Of a DNA stretch of 64,000 nucleotides, positions 45,882 to 54,054 are shown piece by piece. Made by a program: the position numbers and the translations under genes. The stretch is from assembly GCA_036343635.1 (NCBI GenBank), contig JAYYVF010000085.1:28432-92431 (forward strand), written 5' to 3'. This DNA comes from GCA-2693325 sp036343635 (GTDB lineage: Bacteria > Latescibacterota > UBA2968 > UBA8231). Position 1 is the stretch's first letter. Each line of letters starts with the position of its first letter. The notes under the pieces were generated by a model. That model was given only the letters and a program-made list of their open reading frames with translations. It had not been told where the DNA came from and did no database searches.

Positions 45882-45956
45882 AGCGCCTATCTATATTGTT
45901 TTACTGAATATTGTGTCCCCCTGCTAATTACCTGACGGAGTAAACATCGGTCTGTT

Positions 45957-47072
45957 ATGAAGAGGATTCTCGTGACCGGAGGGGCCGGTTTCATTGGTTC
46001 ACACACGGTAGACCTTCTACTTAAAAAAGGCTATCAGGTTCGAATTTTGGATGCTCTACAAGATCGCGTTCATCCGAATGGTTGGCCTAATTACCTTCCC
46101 AAGGACATTGAAAAATTAAAAGGGGATGTACGCTCATCTGAAGATTGGGAGCAGGCACTTAAGGACATCGACGGCGTAATTCACTTAGCCGCCTATCAAG
46201 ATTACATGACGGATTTTTCAACATTCCACCACGTTAATACCGTTGGTGCCACTTTATTGTATGAGCAGATTATAGCCAACAAATTTGACGTGCAAAAAGT
46301 CGTCCTTGCTTCATCTCAGGCAACATACGGAGAGGGTACTTATCGATGCGGTGCGCACGGACTCCAGTATCCACCACCACGTCCTTCGAAACAACTCGAA
46401 AACGGAGATTGGGACTTGCATTGCCCTGAGTGCTCAGCTCTTATGGATCCCATCCAGATAACCGAAGAAAAAGTTAACCCACATACCGTATATGGTATTT
46501 CAAAATATGCAACTGAACTCACTTCATTCACCCTAGGCCAGAAGTATAATGTGCCCACTACTAATCTCCGCTATTCAATAGTGCAGGGTGCCAGAAATTC
46601 ATTCTACAATGCCTATTCGGGTATATGTAGAATATTTGCCATGCGACTCCTCAATGGTTCGCCTCCTATCTGTTATGAGGATGGGAAATCCCTGCGTGAC
46701 TATGTCTCTGTTAAAGATATTGCAAAAGCCAATCTATTATGCCTTGAAGATTCGAGAACAGACTTCAAATCATACAACGTCGGAGGGTTATCCGGCACAA
46801 CCGTTTTTGATTTTGCACAAATAATAACTGGGATAATAAACCCAAAAATTGAACCAATTATTAGCCAAGAATATCGATTTGGAGATACCAGACATACTAT
46901 TTCTTCGTGGCAGGCCATAGGCAAATTAGGTTGGTCTCCTCGAGAAAACATAGAGAGCATCATAAAGGATTACGTCGAATGGATAACTACACAACCCGAG
47001 GTAAAAGACCTTTACACAGCTTCCCAAAAACATATGAGAGACATGAACGTACTTAGGTCTGTTTCCTCATGA
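45957..47072 (+). CDS. NAD-dependent sugar-nucleotide epimerase with zinc-knuckle insertion (dTDP-L-rhamnose 4-epimerase-like)
   Basis: The 371-residue extended SDR has a 'GGAGFIG' Rossmann motif (8-14), 'SSQATYGEG', and catalytic Y179 and K183 in 'YGISK'. Between strand and helix it carries an insertion with C131-x2-H134 and C156-x2-C159 ('YRCGAHG', 'HCPECSAL'). I recall such an insertion from the dTDP-L-rhamnose 4-epimerase group, where it would bind zinc. It probably converts an NDP-sugar; the exact substrate is not proven. It overlaps the nucleotidyltransferase gene by four bases and leads a four-gene unit. Confidence 0.85.
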   Translation: MKRILVTGGAGFIGSHTVDLLLKKGYQVRILDALQDRVHPNGWPNYLPKDIEKLKGDVRSSEDWEQALKDIDGVIHLAAYQDYMTDFSTFHHVNTVGATLLYEQIIANKFDVQKVVLASSQATYGEGTYRCGAHGLQYPPPRPSKQLENGDWDLHCPECSALMDPIQITEEKVNPHTVYGISKYATELTSFTLGQKYNVPTTNLRYSIVQGARNSFYNAYSGICRIFAMRLLNGSPPICYEDGKSLRDYVSVKDIAKANLLCLEDSRTDFKSYNVGGLSGTTVFDFAQIITGIINPKIEPIISQEYRFGDTRHTISSWQAIGKLGWSPRENIESIIKDYVEWITTQPEVKDLYTASQKHMRDMNVLRSVSS

Positions 47073-47809
47073 AGGCTATGATTCTTGCTGCTGGATCTAG
47101 TTCGCGTCTTGGTACACTAGGTCAAAGTATAGCAAAACCAATGCTTCCATTTCTGGATAAACCACTTTTGGAATACGTAATCTACCTCTTGGTACAGCAC
47201 GGATTTAACGATGTAATGATCAATTTATTCCACCTTGCGGATTCTATAAAAAATCATTTTGGAAATGGAACGCCATGGAGAGTTAATATAACCTATTCCT
47301 TAGAGACCCAGCTTCTGGGGACGGCTGGTGCTGTGACGCACGTGGCAGAACATTTTGATAAACCATTTCTTGTTTATTATGGGGATAACTTGACAAACGT
47401 TGACCTGAGCGACCTATGGGAATCACATCAATCCTCCAACGCACTAGCAACAATTGGCTTGATCAAGATGCATGAACCGACCACACGCGGGATAGTGGGT
47501 TTAAACAAAAATGGCAATATTGATCGATTGATAGAAAAACCGAGCAAAGACCAGATATTCGATGACTATTGGGTTAACTCTGGGTGCTATATTGTTGAGC
47601 CCGAATTGATTAGACATATCCCGAAAACCGTTCCTGTTGATTTTTCCAGAGATGTATTTCCATCGTTAATAGCGAACAAACAGATCCTACGTGGACATCC
47701 GCTTAAGGGACAGCTCCTTTCTACGGACACTCCACAGCGCTATAAAGAAGCATTGAGCTCCGTAATGGATGGCTCATTCATTCTGCCCCCCAAAGGGGAC
47801 CTACGTTGA
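47069..47809 (+). CDS. Sugar-1-phosphate nucleotidyltransferase
   Basis: The 246-residue NTP_transferase has 'ILAAGSSSRLG' (5-15), 'KPMLPFLDKPLLEYV', the metal-binding 'YYGDNL', and 'LIEKPSKDQI'. It belongs to the mannose-1-phosphate guanylyltransferase/glucose-1-phosphate thymidylyltransferase group and would make an NDP-sugar. Four-base overlaps link it to the epimerase before and the kinase after, so the three likely act in one pathway. A kinase plus a nucleotidyltransferase of these types resembles the HddA-HddC pair of GDP-heptose synthesis; that match is inference. Confidence 0.87.
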   Translation: MKAMILAAGSSSRLGTLGQSIAKPMLPFLDKPLLEYVIYLLVQHGFNDVMINLFHLADSIKNHFGNGTPWRVNITYSLETQLLGTAGAVTHVAEHFDKPFLVYYGDNLTNVDLSDLWESHQSSNALATIGLIKMHEPTTRGIVGLNKNGNIDRLIEKPSKDQIFDDYWVNSGCYIVEPELIRHIPKTVPVDFSRDVFPSLIANKQILRGHPLKGQLLSTDTPQRYKEALSSVMDGSFILPPKGDLR

Positions 47810-48795
47810 TCTCTACTAGAGCTCCTTTAAGAATCCCATTGGGCGGTGGGGGCACTGACCTTCCTTCATTTTACCAGAAACATGGAGGATTTGTTATAAG
47901 TGCGGCGATAGACAAATATGTCTACATCCAACTAAATAAATTGAAAATTGAAGATTTCATTCGCGTTAAATACGCTAGTACTGAACTTGTGTCTGACCCC
48001 AAAGAAATAAAACATCCCCTTTTGCGCGAAGCATTAATCCATTCTGACATTTCTAACGGAATCGAAATAAGTGCCATGTCCGATGTGCCCGGTCGAACAG
48101 GGATGGGCTCTTCAGGCTCTTTTACTGTTGCATTACTGACAGCCTTACACGCTTTTAAAGGAGATACGGCCTCGAAGAAAAATTTGGCAGAAGAAGCGTT
48201 TTACGTGGAGGCCGAATGCGCAAAACAACCAACTGGAAAACAAGATCCTTTTTTAGGGGCATTTGGCGGATTAACATGCCTAGAAATAGATCGCTCGGGA
48301 GATGTTATAGTCTCACCCCTTAAATTAGCAAAGGATCTACAAAGAGAGCTAGCTAGCAGCCTACTTATTTTCTTTACAGGGATCCAACGCGAAAGTTTCG
48401 ACATACTCTCTGAACAGGTCTCTGCAACACGTTCAGGCAACGCAGCCACATTGGAAAGTTTGCACGAAACTAAAAAAATTGGTTACCAAGTTCGGGATGC
48501 ACTCACTGTGGGTAACCTAGATCAATTCGGTCACCTACTCGACCAACATTGGCAGAACAAGAAGAAACGATCAACAAATATGACTAATGGAGACATAGAC
48601 CGTTGGTACCAGATGGGGCGCGATGCTGGTGCTCTCGGTGGGAAAATTCTCGGAGCTGGTGGCGGCGGATTTTTGATGTTCTATTGCCCTACCGAGTATC
48701 GCAGAAAAGTACGCCAACTCATGGCGAATGAAGGACTTCGTGAAATGCGTTTTTGCATTGACTATGAAGGCGCAACAATTTTGCTGAACATCTGA
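47806..48795 (+). CDS. GHMP-family sugar kinase (HddA-like)
   Basis: The 329-residue kinase starts at TTG 47806 overlapping the previous stop, with AGGGGA upstream. It has 'RAPLRIPLGGGGTDLPSFY', the ATP-loop 'PGRTGMGSSGSF' (95-106) and the third GHMP motif 'KILGAGGGGFLMF'. These match D-glycero-alpha-D-manno-heptose-7-phosphate kinase and related sugar kinases. It likely phosphorylates the anomeric carbon so the nucleotidyltransferase can activate the sugar. No heptose isomerase or bisphosphatase is in this window, so the heptose assignment is uncertain. Confidence 0.85.
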   Translation: MISTRAPLRIPLGGGGTDLPSFYQKHGGFVISAAIDKYVYIQLNKLKIEDFIRVKYASTELVSDPKEIKHPLLREALIHSDISNGIEISAMSDVPGRTGMGSSGSFTVALLTALHAFKGDTASKKNLAEEAFYVEAECAKQPTGKQDPFLGAFGGLTCLEIDRSGDVIVSPLKLAKDLQRELASSLLIFFTGIQRESFDILSEQVSATRSGNAATLESLHETKKIGYQVRDALTVGNLDQFGHLLDQHWQNKKKRSTNMTNGDIDRWYQMGRDAGALGGKILGAGGGGFLMFYCPTEYRRKVRQLMANEGLREMRFCIDYEGATILLNI

Positions 48796-49634
48796 TGCAA
48801 AACCTTTACCTCGGTCAAGTCACAACTACACACATCCAAGGCGGCTTCTTCCGTCTCGACGGAGGAGCTATGTTCGGACTTATCCCTAAAGTAATGTGGC
48901 AAAAAAAGTTCTCTCCCGACGAGGAAAACCGTATACAACTATGTTGCAACTGTCTTCTTATAAAGACCCCCGACACACTAGCTCTCATTGATACCGGTTT
49001 TGGCACAAGATTAAATGAAAGATCTCGCAAACAATTCGGAATCGAGCCAGACACCACCTTAGCCGATTCTTTACTAGAATGCGGTGCCAGACCTGAAGAT
49101 ATCGACATAGTAATCCTAACTCACCTACATTTTGATCATATGGCCGGTTGCTTATTAGAAATGGACGGTACTCTCATCCCGGCTTTTCCCCGTGCTATCC
49201 ATTACATCCAGCGGGGTGAATGGCGCGATGCAATAGACGGTCGAAGTCCAATGAAGCGCAGTTATCGAATTAATGACTTGCGAGCATTAGAATCTCAAGT
49301 AAATATTAATCTCCTTTACGGAGACAGCGCTATAACTCCCAACATTTCTACTTTTATCACCGGTGGCCATACCGAATGGCACCAAGGTGTCGTCATTACC
49401 GGAAAAAACAAAAGAGTTGCTTTCCCTGGAGACTTAATTCCAACTCGTGCGCACCTACGGACTCATTGGAATATGGCCTACGATGCATTTCCGCTACAAA
49501 CAATTGAACGCAAAAACCAGTTTATACAAGATTCCCTTGACAGTGGCTGGACCGTAGCCTGGGGCCATGACCCGACCTCCCCTTGGAACCGTCTCTCCGC
49601 TGTAGAAGGGGAGATTTGTGCAATTTCACCATAA
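48795..49634 (+). CDS. Metallo-beta-lactamase-fold hydrolase
   Basis: The 279-residue protein has the metal motif 'THLHFDHMAG' (H110, H112, D114, H115), 'GGHTEWHQG' for the next ligand histidine and 'FPGDLIPT' for the bridging aspartate. The fold is typical of lactonase-like MBL hydrolases. Its substrate is not evident; sitting one base from the sugar kinase (TGATG overlap), it may hydrolyse a lactone or phosphoester linked to the same pathway, or merely share the transcript. Confidence 0.85.
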   Translation: MQNLYLGQVTTTHIQGGFFRLDGGAMFGLIPKVMWQKKFSPDEENRIQLCCNCLLIKTPDTLALIDTGFGTRLNERSRKQFGIEPDTTLADSLLECGARPEDIDIVILTHLHFDHMAGCLLEMDGTLIPAFPRAIHYIQRGEWRDAIDGRSPMKRSYRINDLRALESQVNINLLYGDSAITPNISTFITGGHTEWHQGVVITGKNKRVAFPGDLIPTRAHLRTHWNMAYDAFPLQTIERKNQFIQDSLDSGWTVAWGHDPTSPWNRLSAVEGEICAISP

Positions 49635-49686
49635 AAGAATAAAGTAGCTATTGCCCGCACAAAGCTACTTACCGATCTTTGGGCAT

Positions 49687-49938
49687 ATGACACTTGAAGT
49701 CATTCAACTTACGGCCAAACACAGGGAATTACTTTCGCGGCTTAGCGAACTGATTCCGGACCTAGAGCCAGATTCGCCAGAAAGCCTCCAGCGAGTCTTT
49801 GGTTTGGGTTTAATCGCACTAACTATGCAAATTACCAACCGTGCCCGAGAGAAACAACAGGAAGAGCTAGTCGACGAACTCGGTGCTTTGGCGCGTGAAG
49901 TCGTGGAATCTGAAGATTGGAACAATTCCGAAAATTAA
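49687..49938 (+). CDS. Small acidic protein of unknown function
   Basis: From the ATG at 49687 this gives 83 residues; an upstream TTG at 49651 would add 12. It is helical and acidic, with 'LSRLSELIPDLEPDSPESL', a hydrophobic centre 'FGLGLIALTMQIT' and a charged tail. I do not recognise it. It lies 52 bases after the metallo-hydrolase and before the groESL control region. Coding status is likely but not certain. Confidence 0.45.
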   Translation: MTLEVIQLTAKHRELLSRLSELIPDLEPDSPESLQRVFGLGLIALTMQITNRAREKQQEELVDELGALAREVVESEDWNNSEN

Positions 49939-50022
49939 CGCATCTCCTATAACTCTTCCCTTACAACATTTGTTCTAATTTGGAATTTTTGGAGAAAACT
50001 GAAGGTAACGTAATTCCTAATA

Positions 50023-50128
50023 TGAGAATAATATAATCTTGATTCTCAAAATAGAAATAATATATAATTAATTATTTTTAAACGATTTATATAAATTAAA
50101 TAAGCGAAATATAAAAAATTTATTCTCA
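50023..50128 (+). repeat. Three copies of TGAGAAT/ATTCTCA upstream of groESL
   Basis: TGAGAAT (50023-50029) and its inverse ATTCTCA (50042-50048) form an inverted repeat with a 12-base spacer. A third copy, inverse, is at 50122-50128. The first and third share the ten bases ATGAGAATAA. They lie about 100-200 bases upstream of the sigma-54-like promoter, the distance expected for enhancer-binding-protein sites. The rest of the 356-base gap (49939-50294) is very AT-rich; no CIRCE element is visible. Confidence 0.45.
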
Positions 50129-50223
50129 TTTTAAAAAAATATTTACACAGAAGTCACTTTCCATATCATCGAATCTGGACTTAAGTACCGTTAAAACAAT
50201 AATTTACATAAATTTACTACACA

Positions 50224-50241
50224 TTGGCATAGAGTTTGCCT
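50224..50241 (+). promoter_or_regulatory. Sigma-54 (-24/-12) promoter for groESL
   Basis: TTGGCATAGAGTTTGCC matches the -24/-12 consensus: GG at 50226-50227 and GC at 50238-50239, 12 bases apart, with TGGCAT and TTGC boxes. Transcription would start near 50251 and give a leader of about 44 bases before groES. Confidence 0.62.
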
Positions 50242-50294
50242 AATGCAAAATATGTTTGATGTGTTTATTTACCCCACATTAGGAGAGAAAAGAG

Positions 50295-50591
50295 ATGGCA
50301 AAGATGAAGATCAAGCCACTTGCTGACCGTATTCTGGTCAGAAGACTGGACGACGATTCTGAACAAAAGGTTGGTGGAATCATTATTCCTGATACCGCAA
50401 AAGAAAAACCTCAGGAGGCAGAGGTCGTTGCCGTAGGTCCTGGTCGCTTAGACGATGGTAATCGCGTTGACCCAGAGGTTAGCAAAGGCGACAAAGTGCT
50501 TATAGGAAAGTACTCAGGTACCGAAGTAAAAGTAGACGGAGAAGATTACTTGATTATGCGTGAAGATGATATTCTCGCCATCGTAGCTTAA
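50295..50591 (+). CDS. groES: Co-chaperonin GroES
   Basis: The 98-residue protein matches GroES throughout: 'KIKPLADRILVRRL', the mobile loop 'EQKVGGIIIPDTAKEKPQEAEV' in pieces, 'VGPGRL', 'GDKVLIGKYSGTEVKVDGEDY' and 'MREDDILAI'. It caps the GroEL cavity during protein folding. AGGAGAG precedes the ATG. It lies 19 bases before groEL and behind a sigma-54-like promoter, which is an unusual control for the main chaperonin operon. Confidence 0.97.
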   Translation: MAKMKIKPLADRILVRRLDDDSEQKVGGIIIPDTAKEKPQEAEVVAVGPGRLDDGNRVDPEVSKGDKVLIGKYSGTEVKVDGEDYLIMREDDILAIVA

Positions 50592-50610
50592 GTCAGGAGA
50601 CCAAACAACA

Positions 50611-52233
50611 ATGGCTGCAAAACAGATTGCTTTTCGCGAGGATGCACGCGAAAATATATTGTCCGGCGTTCAACAATTAAGTCGCGCTGTCAAAGTAACT
50701 CTTGGGCCGCGTGGGCGTAATGTCGTTATTTCGAAAAGTTGGGGCTCACCTACTGTTACCAAGGATGGTGTTTCAGTTGCAAAAGAGATTGAATTGCCTG
50801 ATGCCTATCAGAATATGGGAGCACAGATGGTTAAAGAAGTTGCCTCAAAAACATCGGATGTTGCCGGAGACGGTACTACAACAGCTACCGTATTAGCTGA
50901 AGCTGTATATTCGCAAGGATTGAAGGCAGTAACTGCTGGATTTTCTTCTATGGAAATTAAACGCGGCATAGACAAGGCCGTGAACTCCGTAATAGATAGC
51001 CTGAAAACTCTTAGCAAAAACGTGAAAGATCACGGTGAAGTCGCTCAAGTAGGTACGATATCTGCTAATGGCGATGAAGCAATTGGTGAACTAATTGCAG
51101 ATGCCATGGACAAAGTTGGAAAAGATGGTACAATAACCGTCGAAGAAGCAAAAGGAACAGATACCACCCTTGATGTCGTTGAGGGAATGCAGTTCGACCG
51201 AGGTTATCTTTCCCCCTACTTCGTAACCGATCAAGATGCTATGGAAGCTTCTCTCGAAGGAGCATACCTGCTCATCCACGAAGGCAAAATTTCTAACCTA
51301 AAGGATCTATTACCACTATTGGAAAAGGTCTCCAAGGCTGGCAAACCTTTGTTAGTAATTGCCGAGGACGTTGAAGGTGAAGCGTTAGCAACCTTAGTCG
51401 TAAATAAAATTCGCGGTACGCTGCAAATAGCCGCAGTAAAAGCTCCCGGTTACGGGGATCGACGTAAAGCTATGTTGCAAGACATCGCCGATTTAACTGG
51501 AGGAACAGTTATCACCGAAGATTTGGGCATATCACTTGAAAGCGTCGAATTGAGTGATCTAGGGCAGGCCAAGCGTGTTGCAATAGACAAGGACAATACT
51601 ACAATAGTGGAAGGATCTGGGAAAGCTGCTGAAATACGCGGCAGAGTCGAACAGATTCGTCGGCAAATAGACGAAACAACATCCGACTATGATCGTGAAA
51701 AACTGCAGGAAAGGCTGGCCAAGTTAGCTGGCGGCGTTGCAGTTATTGCCGTCGGAGCCGCGACCGAGGCCGAAATGAAGGAGAAAAAAGCACGAGTCGA
51801 GGATGCGCTTCACGCAACGCGTGCAGCTGTTGAAGAAGGTATTGTTCCTGGTGGCGGCGTTGCATTAGTACGCGGAATAGCCAAAATTGCAAGTTTAGAA
51901 GGTGAAACTGATGGCGAAAATGCGGGGATTAAGATCGTGCGTCGCGCGCTAGAGGAACCACTCCGCCAGATATCAGACAACTCCGGATTTGAAGGTGCTG
52001 TTGTTGTCGAAAACGTAGCCTCAAAAAAGGGTGCTTACGGCTTTAACGCTCGGACTGAGGAGTACGGAGATTTGGTAAAGATGGGAGTAATTGACCCCAC
52101 TAAGGTTGTGCGCACTGCACTAAGCAATTCGGCTAGCATAGCGGGTCTCTTATTGACTACGGATGCCTTAGTTACAGAGGAAAAAGATGAGGATGAAGGT
52201 GCTGGGAACGACCATGGCCATCATCATCATTAA
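50611..52233 (+). CDS. groEL: Chaperonin GroEL
   Basis: The 540-residue protein is a complete GroEL, with 'VTLGPRGRNVVI', the ATP-binding 'GDGTTTATVLAEA', 'APGYGDRRKAML', 'ATEAEMKEKK' and 'EEGIVPGGGVALVR'. The C-terminus is 'EEKDEDEGAGNDHGHHHH' rather than the usual Gly-Gly-Met repeats, so the flexible tail that projects into the cavity is acidic then histidine-rich. CAGGAGA precedes the ATG. Single groESL copy in the window. Confidence 0.97.
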   Translation: MAAKQIAFREDARENILSGVQQLSRAVKVTLGPRGRNVVISKSWGSPTVTKDGVSVAKEIELPDAYQNMGAQMVKEVASKTSDVAGDGTTTATVLAEAVYSQGLKAVTAGFSSMEIKRGIDKAVNSVIDSLKTLSKNVKDHGEVAQVGTISANGDEAIGELIADAMDKVGKDGTITVEEAKGTDTTLDVVEGMQFDRGYLSPYFVTDQDAMEASLEGAYLLIHEGKISNLKDLLPLLEKVSKAGKPLLVIAEDVEGEALATLVVNKIRGTLQIAAVKAPGYGDRRKAMLQDIADLTGGTVITEDLGISLESVELSDLGQAKRVAIDKDNTTIVEGSGKAAEIRGRVEQIRRQIDETTSDYDREKLQERLAKLAGGVAVIAVGAATEAEMKEKKARVEDALHATRAAVEEGIVPGGGVALVRGIAKIASLEGETDGENAGIKIVRRALEEPLRQISDNSGFEGAVVVENVASKKGAYGFNARTEEYGDLVKMGVIDPTKVVRTALSNSASIAGLLLTTDALVTEEKDEDEGAGNDHGHHHH

Positions 52234-52251
52234 TTTTTAGTTGGTTTATTT

Positions 52252-52295
52252 GAAGAAACGGACTGAGGAGTATCAAAATCTCAGTCCGTTTCTTC
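52252..52295 (+). terminator. Rho-independent terminator of groESL
   Basis: A perfect 16-base stem, GAAGAAACGGACTGAG (52252-52267) with its reverse complement (52280-52295), encloses a 12-base loop and is followed by GTTTT. It starts 18 bases after the groEL stop codon. Confidence 0.9.
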
Positions 52296-52329
52296 GTTTT
52301 ACCTATAAATAATCATCAGAATCATGAAT

Positions 52330-52368
52330 TTCAAACCGCACACGAGATACAAAATGATACGGTTTGAA
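52330..52368. repeat. Inverted repeat upstream of the pterin dehydratase
   Basis: TTCAAACCG (52330-52338) and CGGTTTGAA (52360-52368) form a perfect nine-base inverted repeat with a 21-base spacer, ending 44 bases before the ATG at 52413. It could be an operator or a leader hairpin; nothing in the window tells which. Confidence 0.4.
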
Positions 52369-52412
52369 TATCCTCTCAACGAATTAATTTCAATTTTTTG
52401 GGTATCAAAAAA

Positions 52413-52721
52413 ATGACTGAAAATAAAACGGCTATTAACACGGAAGCTTTAAAACGAAACATAAAAAGCTTAAAGGGTTGGGGGCTTAGAAAGGATACGG
52501 TTATTGAATGCAACTTTACATTCAATAATTTCAAAGATATAACCACATTCCTAAACCATTTAGTAAATACAATTACAGAACTAAACCACCACCCTGATTT
52601 TTCACTGGATACAAACTCTAGAACTATCTTTGTCTCGTTAACCACCCACAGCAAAGGATGTATAACTCAAGTTGATATAGACTTTGCACACAAACTCAAC
52701 AATTGGACTTCGGTTACCTAG
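52413..52721 (+). CDS. Pterin-4a-carbinolamine dehydratase
   Basis: The 102-residue protein (ATG 52413; a TTG at 52398 is possible) matches the PCD/PhhB family. It has 'LKGWGLRKDTVIECNFTFNNFKD', the active-site 'ELNHHPDFSL' and 'LTTHSKGCITQVDIDFA'. The enzyme dehydrates 4a-hydroxytetrahydropterin and can act as a transcription co-factor in animals. No aromatic amino acid hydroxylase is present here; PCD alone is common in bacteria and may serve molybdopterin or pterin repair. Its stop shares CTAG with the stop of the convergent Gfo/Idh gene. Confidence 0.9.
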   Translation: MTENKTAINTEALKRNIKSLKGWGLRKDTVIECNFTFNNFKDITTFLNHLVNTITELNHHPDFSLDTNSRTIFVSLTTHSKGCITQVDIDFAHKLNNWTSVT

Positions 52722-53728
52722 ATTGATATTCGCCGAGACTGGTGGACGGACCGGATTTCTTTTAAGCAAATATCTAATGAATTTCGTGCACTCATCGCAT
52801 CCAAATCAATTGACTTGCGATTTTCACAAATCGCGTCGGTTACTTCTTGTAATTCACCAACAAAACCATCTGTTCGAGAAAGCCGGGGTTTTCTGACTTT
52901 CCCATCACTTGTAAGTAACTGAGGAGATTGTCCCGACAATGAATTAAACTTCAACGTCGCATCTTCAAAATAAACATCGTAACCGTGCTCAAAAGGACAA
53001 CCTGACTGGGCAAGCCATCCCCCCTCAGCACTTATACAAATGTTTTTCGGAAACTTATAAAGAGTGTGAATATACTCTATCACTTTTCGTTTTCCAAAAG
53101 TCCCTTGCGAAACGACCGAATCAGGCATTCCAAAAACAAATTGTAAAAAGTCTGTATCGTGAATATGCAAATCGATCGCCGGACCACCAGTGCGATCAAG
53201 CTCATTGGGCCCCCACCAAGATGGCCTAGAAATTATTCGCTTGAAATGGGCTGCCCTCACGCTACCATGTTCTTCTAATTCCACTAGTTGTTTTATAAGT
53301 CGGAATTCAGGGAAATATCGCAAAACGTGGGCTACCATAAGAGATTTTCCATAACGTTTCGCAGCTGAAACAAGTTTGTTTGCATCTGCAATAGTCAATG
53401 ATATAGGTTTTTCCAAAAAGACATGTTTACCGGATTGAAGAGCACGCAAAGACGCCTCCACGTGCATAGGCGTCGGTAAACAAATATCAACAACGTCAAT
53501 ATTGGGGTCATCTAACAATTTATCTAGTTGCTTATATGCACTAACCTTACTAAGGTCATGTCTACCCCCACTGCCTCCAAAATTGCCTTGGATGTTTCTC
53601 CAATCACCTTGAAGTTTTTTTGCATCCCTCGAGACAATTGCACCCACTTTTGCCCCACGCACTTTCTGAATTGCTTTATAATGCGTTACCCCCATAAATC
53701 CAATACCAACAATACCAAAATTGATCAT
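52718..53728 (-). CDS. Gfo/Idh/MocA family oxidoreductase
   Basis: The 336-residue protein has an N-terminal Rossmann motif 'GIVGIGFMG' (5-13), 'CLPTPMH', the family EKP (E106-K107-P108) and 'GGPAIDLHIHDTDF' near residue 185, which supplies the usual catalytic histidine and aspartate. It would oxidise or reduce a hydroxyl or keto group of a sugar or sugar derivative with NAD(P); the substrate is not known. It is convergent with the pterin dehydratase, overlapping by four bases. Confidence 0.9.
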   Translation of the reverse strand: MINFGIVGIGFMGVTHYKAIQKVRGAKVGAIVSRDAKKLQGDWRNIQGNFGGSGGRHDLSKVSAYKQLDKLLDDPNIDVVDICLPTPMHVEASLRALQSGKHVFLEKPISLTIADANKLVSAAKRYGKSLMVAHVLRYFPEFRLIKQLVELEEHGSVRAAHFKRIISRPSWWGPNELDRTGGPAIDLHIHDTDFLQFVFGMPDSVVSQGTFGKRKVIEYIHTLYKFPKNICISAEGGWLAQSGCPFEHGYDVYFEDATLKFNSLSGQSPQLLTSDGKVRKPRLSRTDGFVGELQEVTDAICENRKSIDLDAMSARNSLDICLKEIRSVHQSRRISI

Positions 53729-53843
53729 CTTAACTCCTTCAGATTCTTATGGATGAATTCCCGTAATAGATTCTCTCAGCGAAAAAATTAAACTGGAATA
53801 AATTTTCACTTAATAGTCTAAAATATTCCCGCTGTCGTACCTG

Positions 53844-53857
53844 CCACTCGCGAGTGG
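53844..53857. repeat. Perfect 14-base palindrome CCACTCGCGAGTGG
   Basis: This palindrome lies in the 326-base gap between two minus-strand genes (53729-54054). It could be a regulator-binding site for the Gfo/Idh gene, 116 bases away. No promoter of good quality is visible next to it. I saw no tRNA or small ORF in the gap. Confidence 0.35.
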
Positions 53858-53952
53858 GACTCCATTTTCATTTCGCCTCTCCCAACCCGGACTCCCATCG
53901 CAACCATTCTCGTTAAGCAGCTTGAACAAACCTATCGCATCATGCAAACATG

Positions 53953-53982
53953 TTGGTTTTTGCGATGCAAAAAGAAAACCAA
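53953..53982 (-). terminator. Weak hairpin downstream of the indolepyruvate oxidoreductase gene
   Basis: TTGGTTTT (53953-53960) pairs with AAAACCAA (53975-53982) around a 14-base loop, about 75 bases past the stop of the large oxidoreductase gene. Its stem is A/T-rich and short, so termination is only possible. Confidence 0.3.
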
Positions 53983-54054
53983 TAGTTCGGACCTTCTACC
54001 CAAAGACAAGAGGTTATAGTAAGAACTTAGTATCCTACAGATAAAGGGCAAAAC

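Noticed and set aside
49939..50294. CIRCE/HrcA operator before groES
   Set aside because: No TTAGCACTC-N9-GAGTGCTAA or near match is present; the sigma-54-like site fits better.
53729..54054. tRNA or small RNA gene in the gap
   Set aside because: No T-loop (GGTTCGANTCC-like) or cloverleaf pairing was found on either strand.
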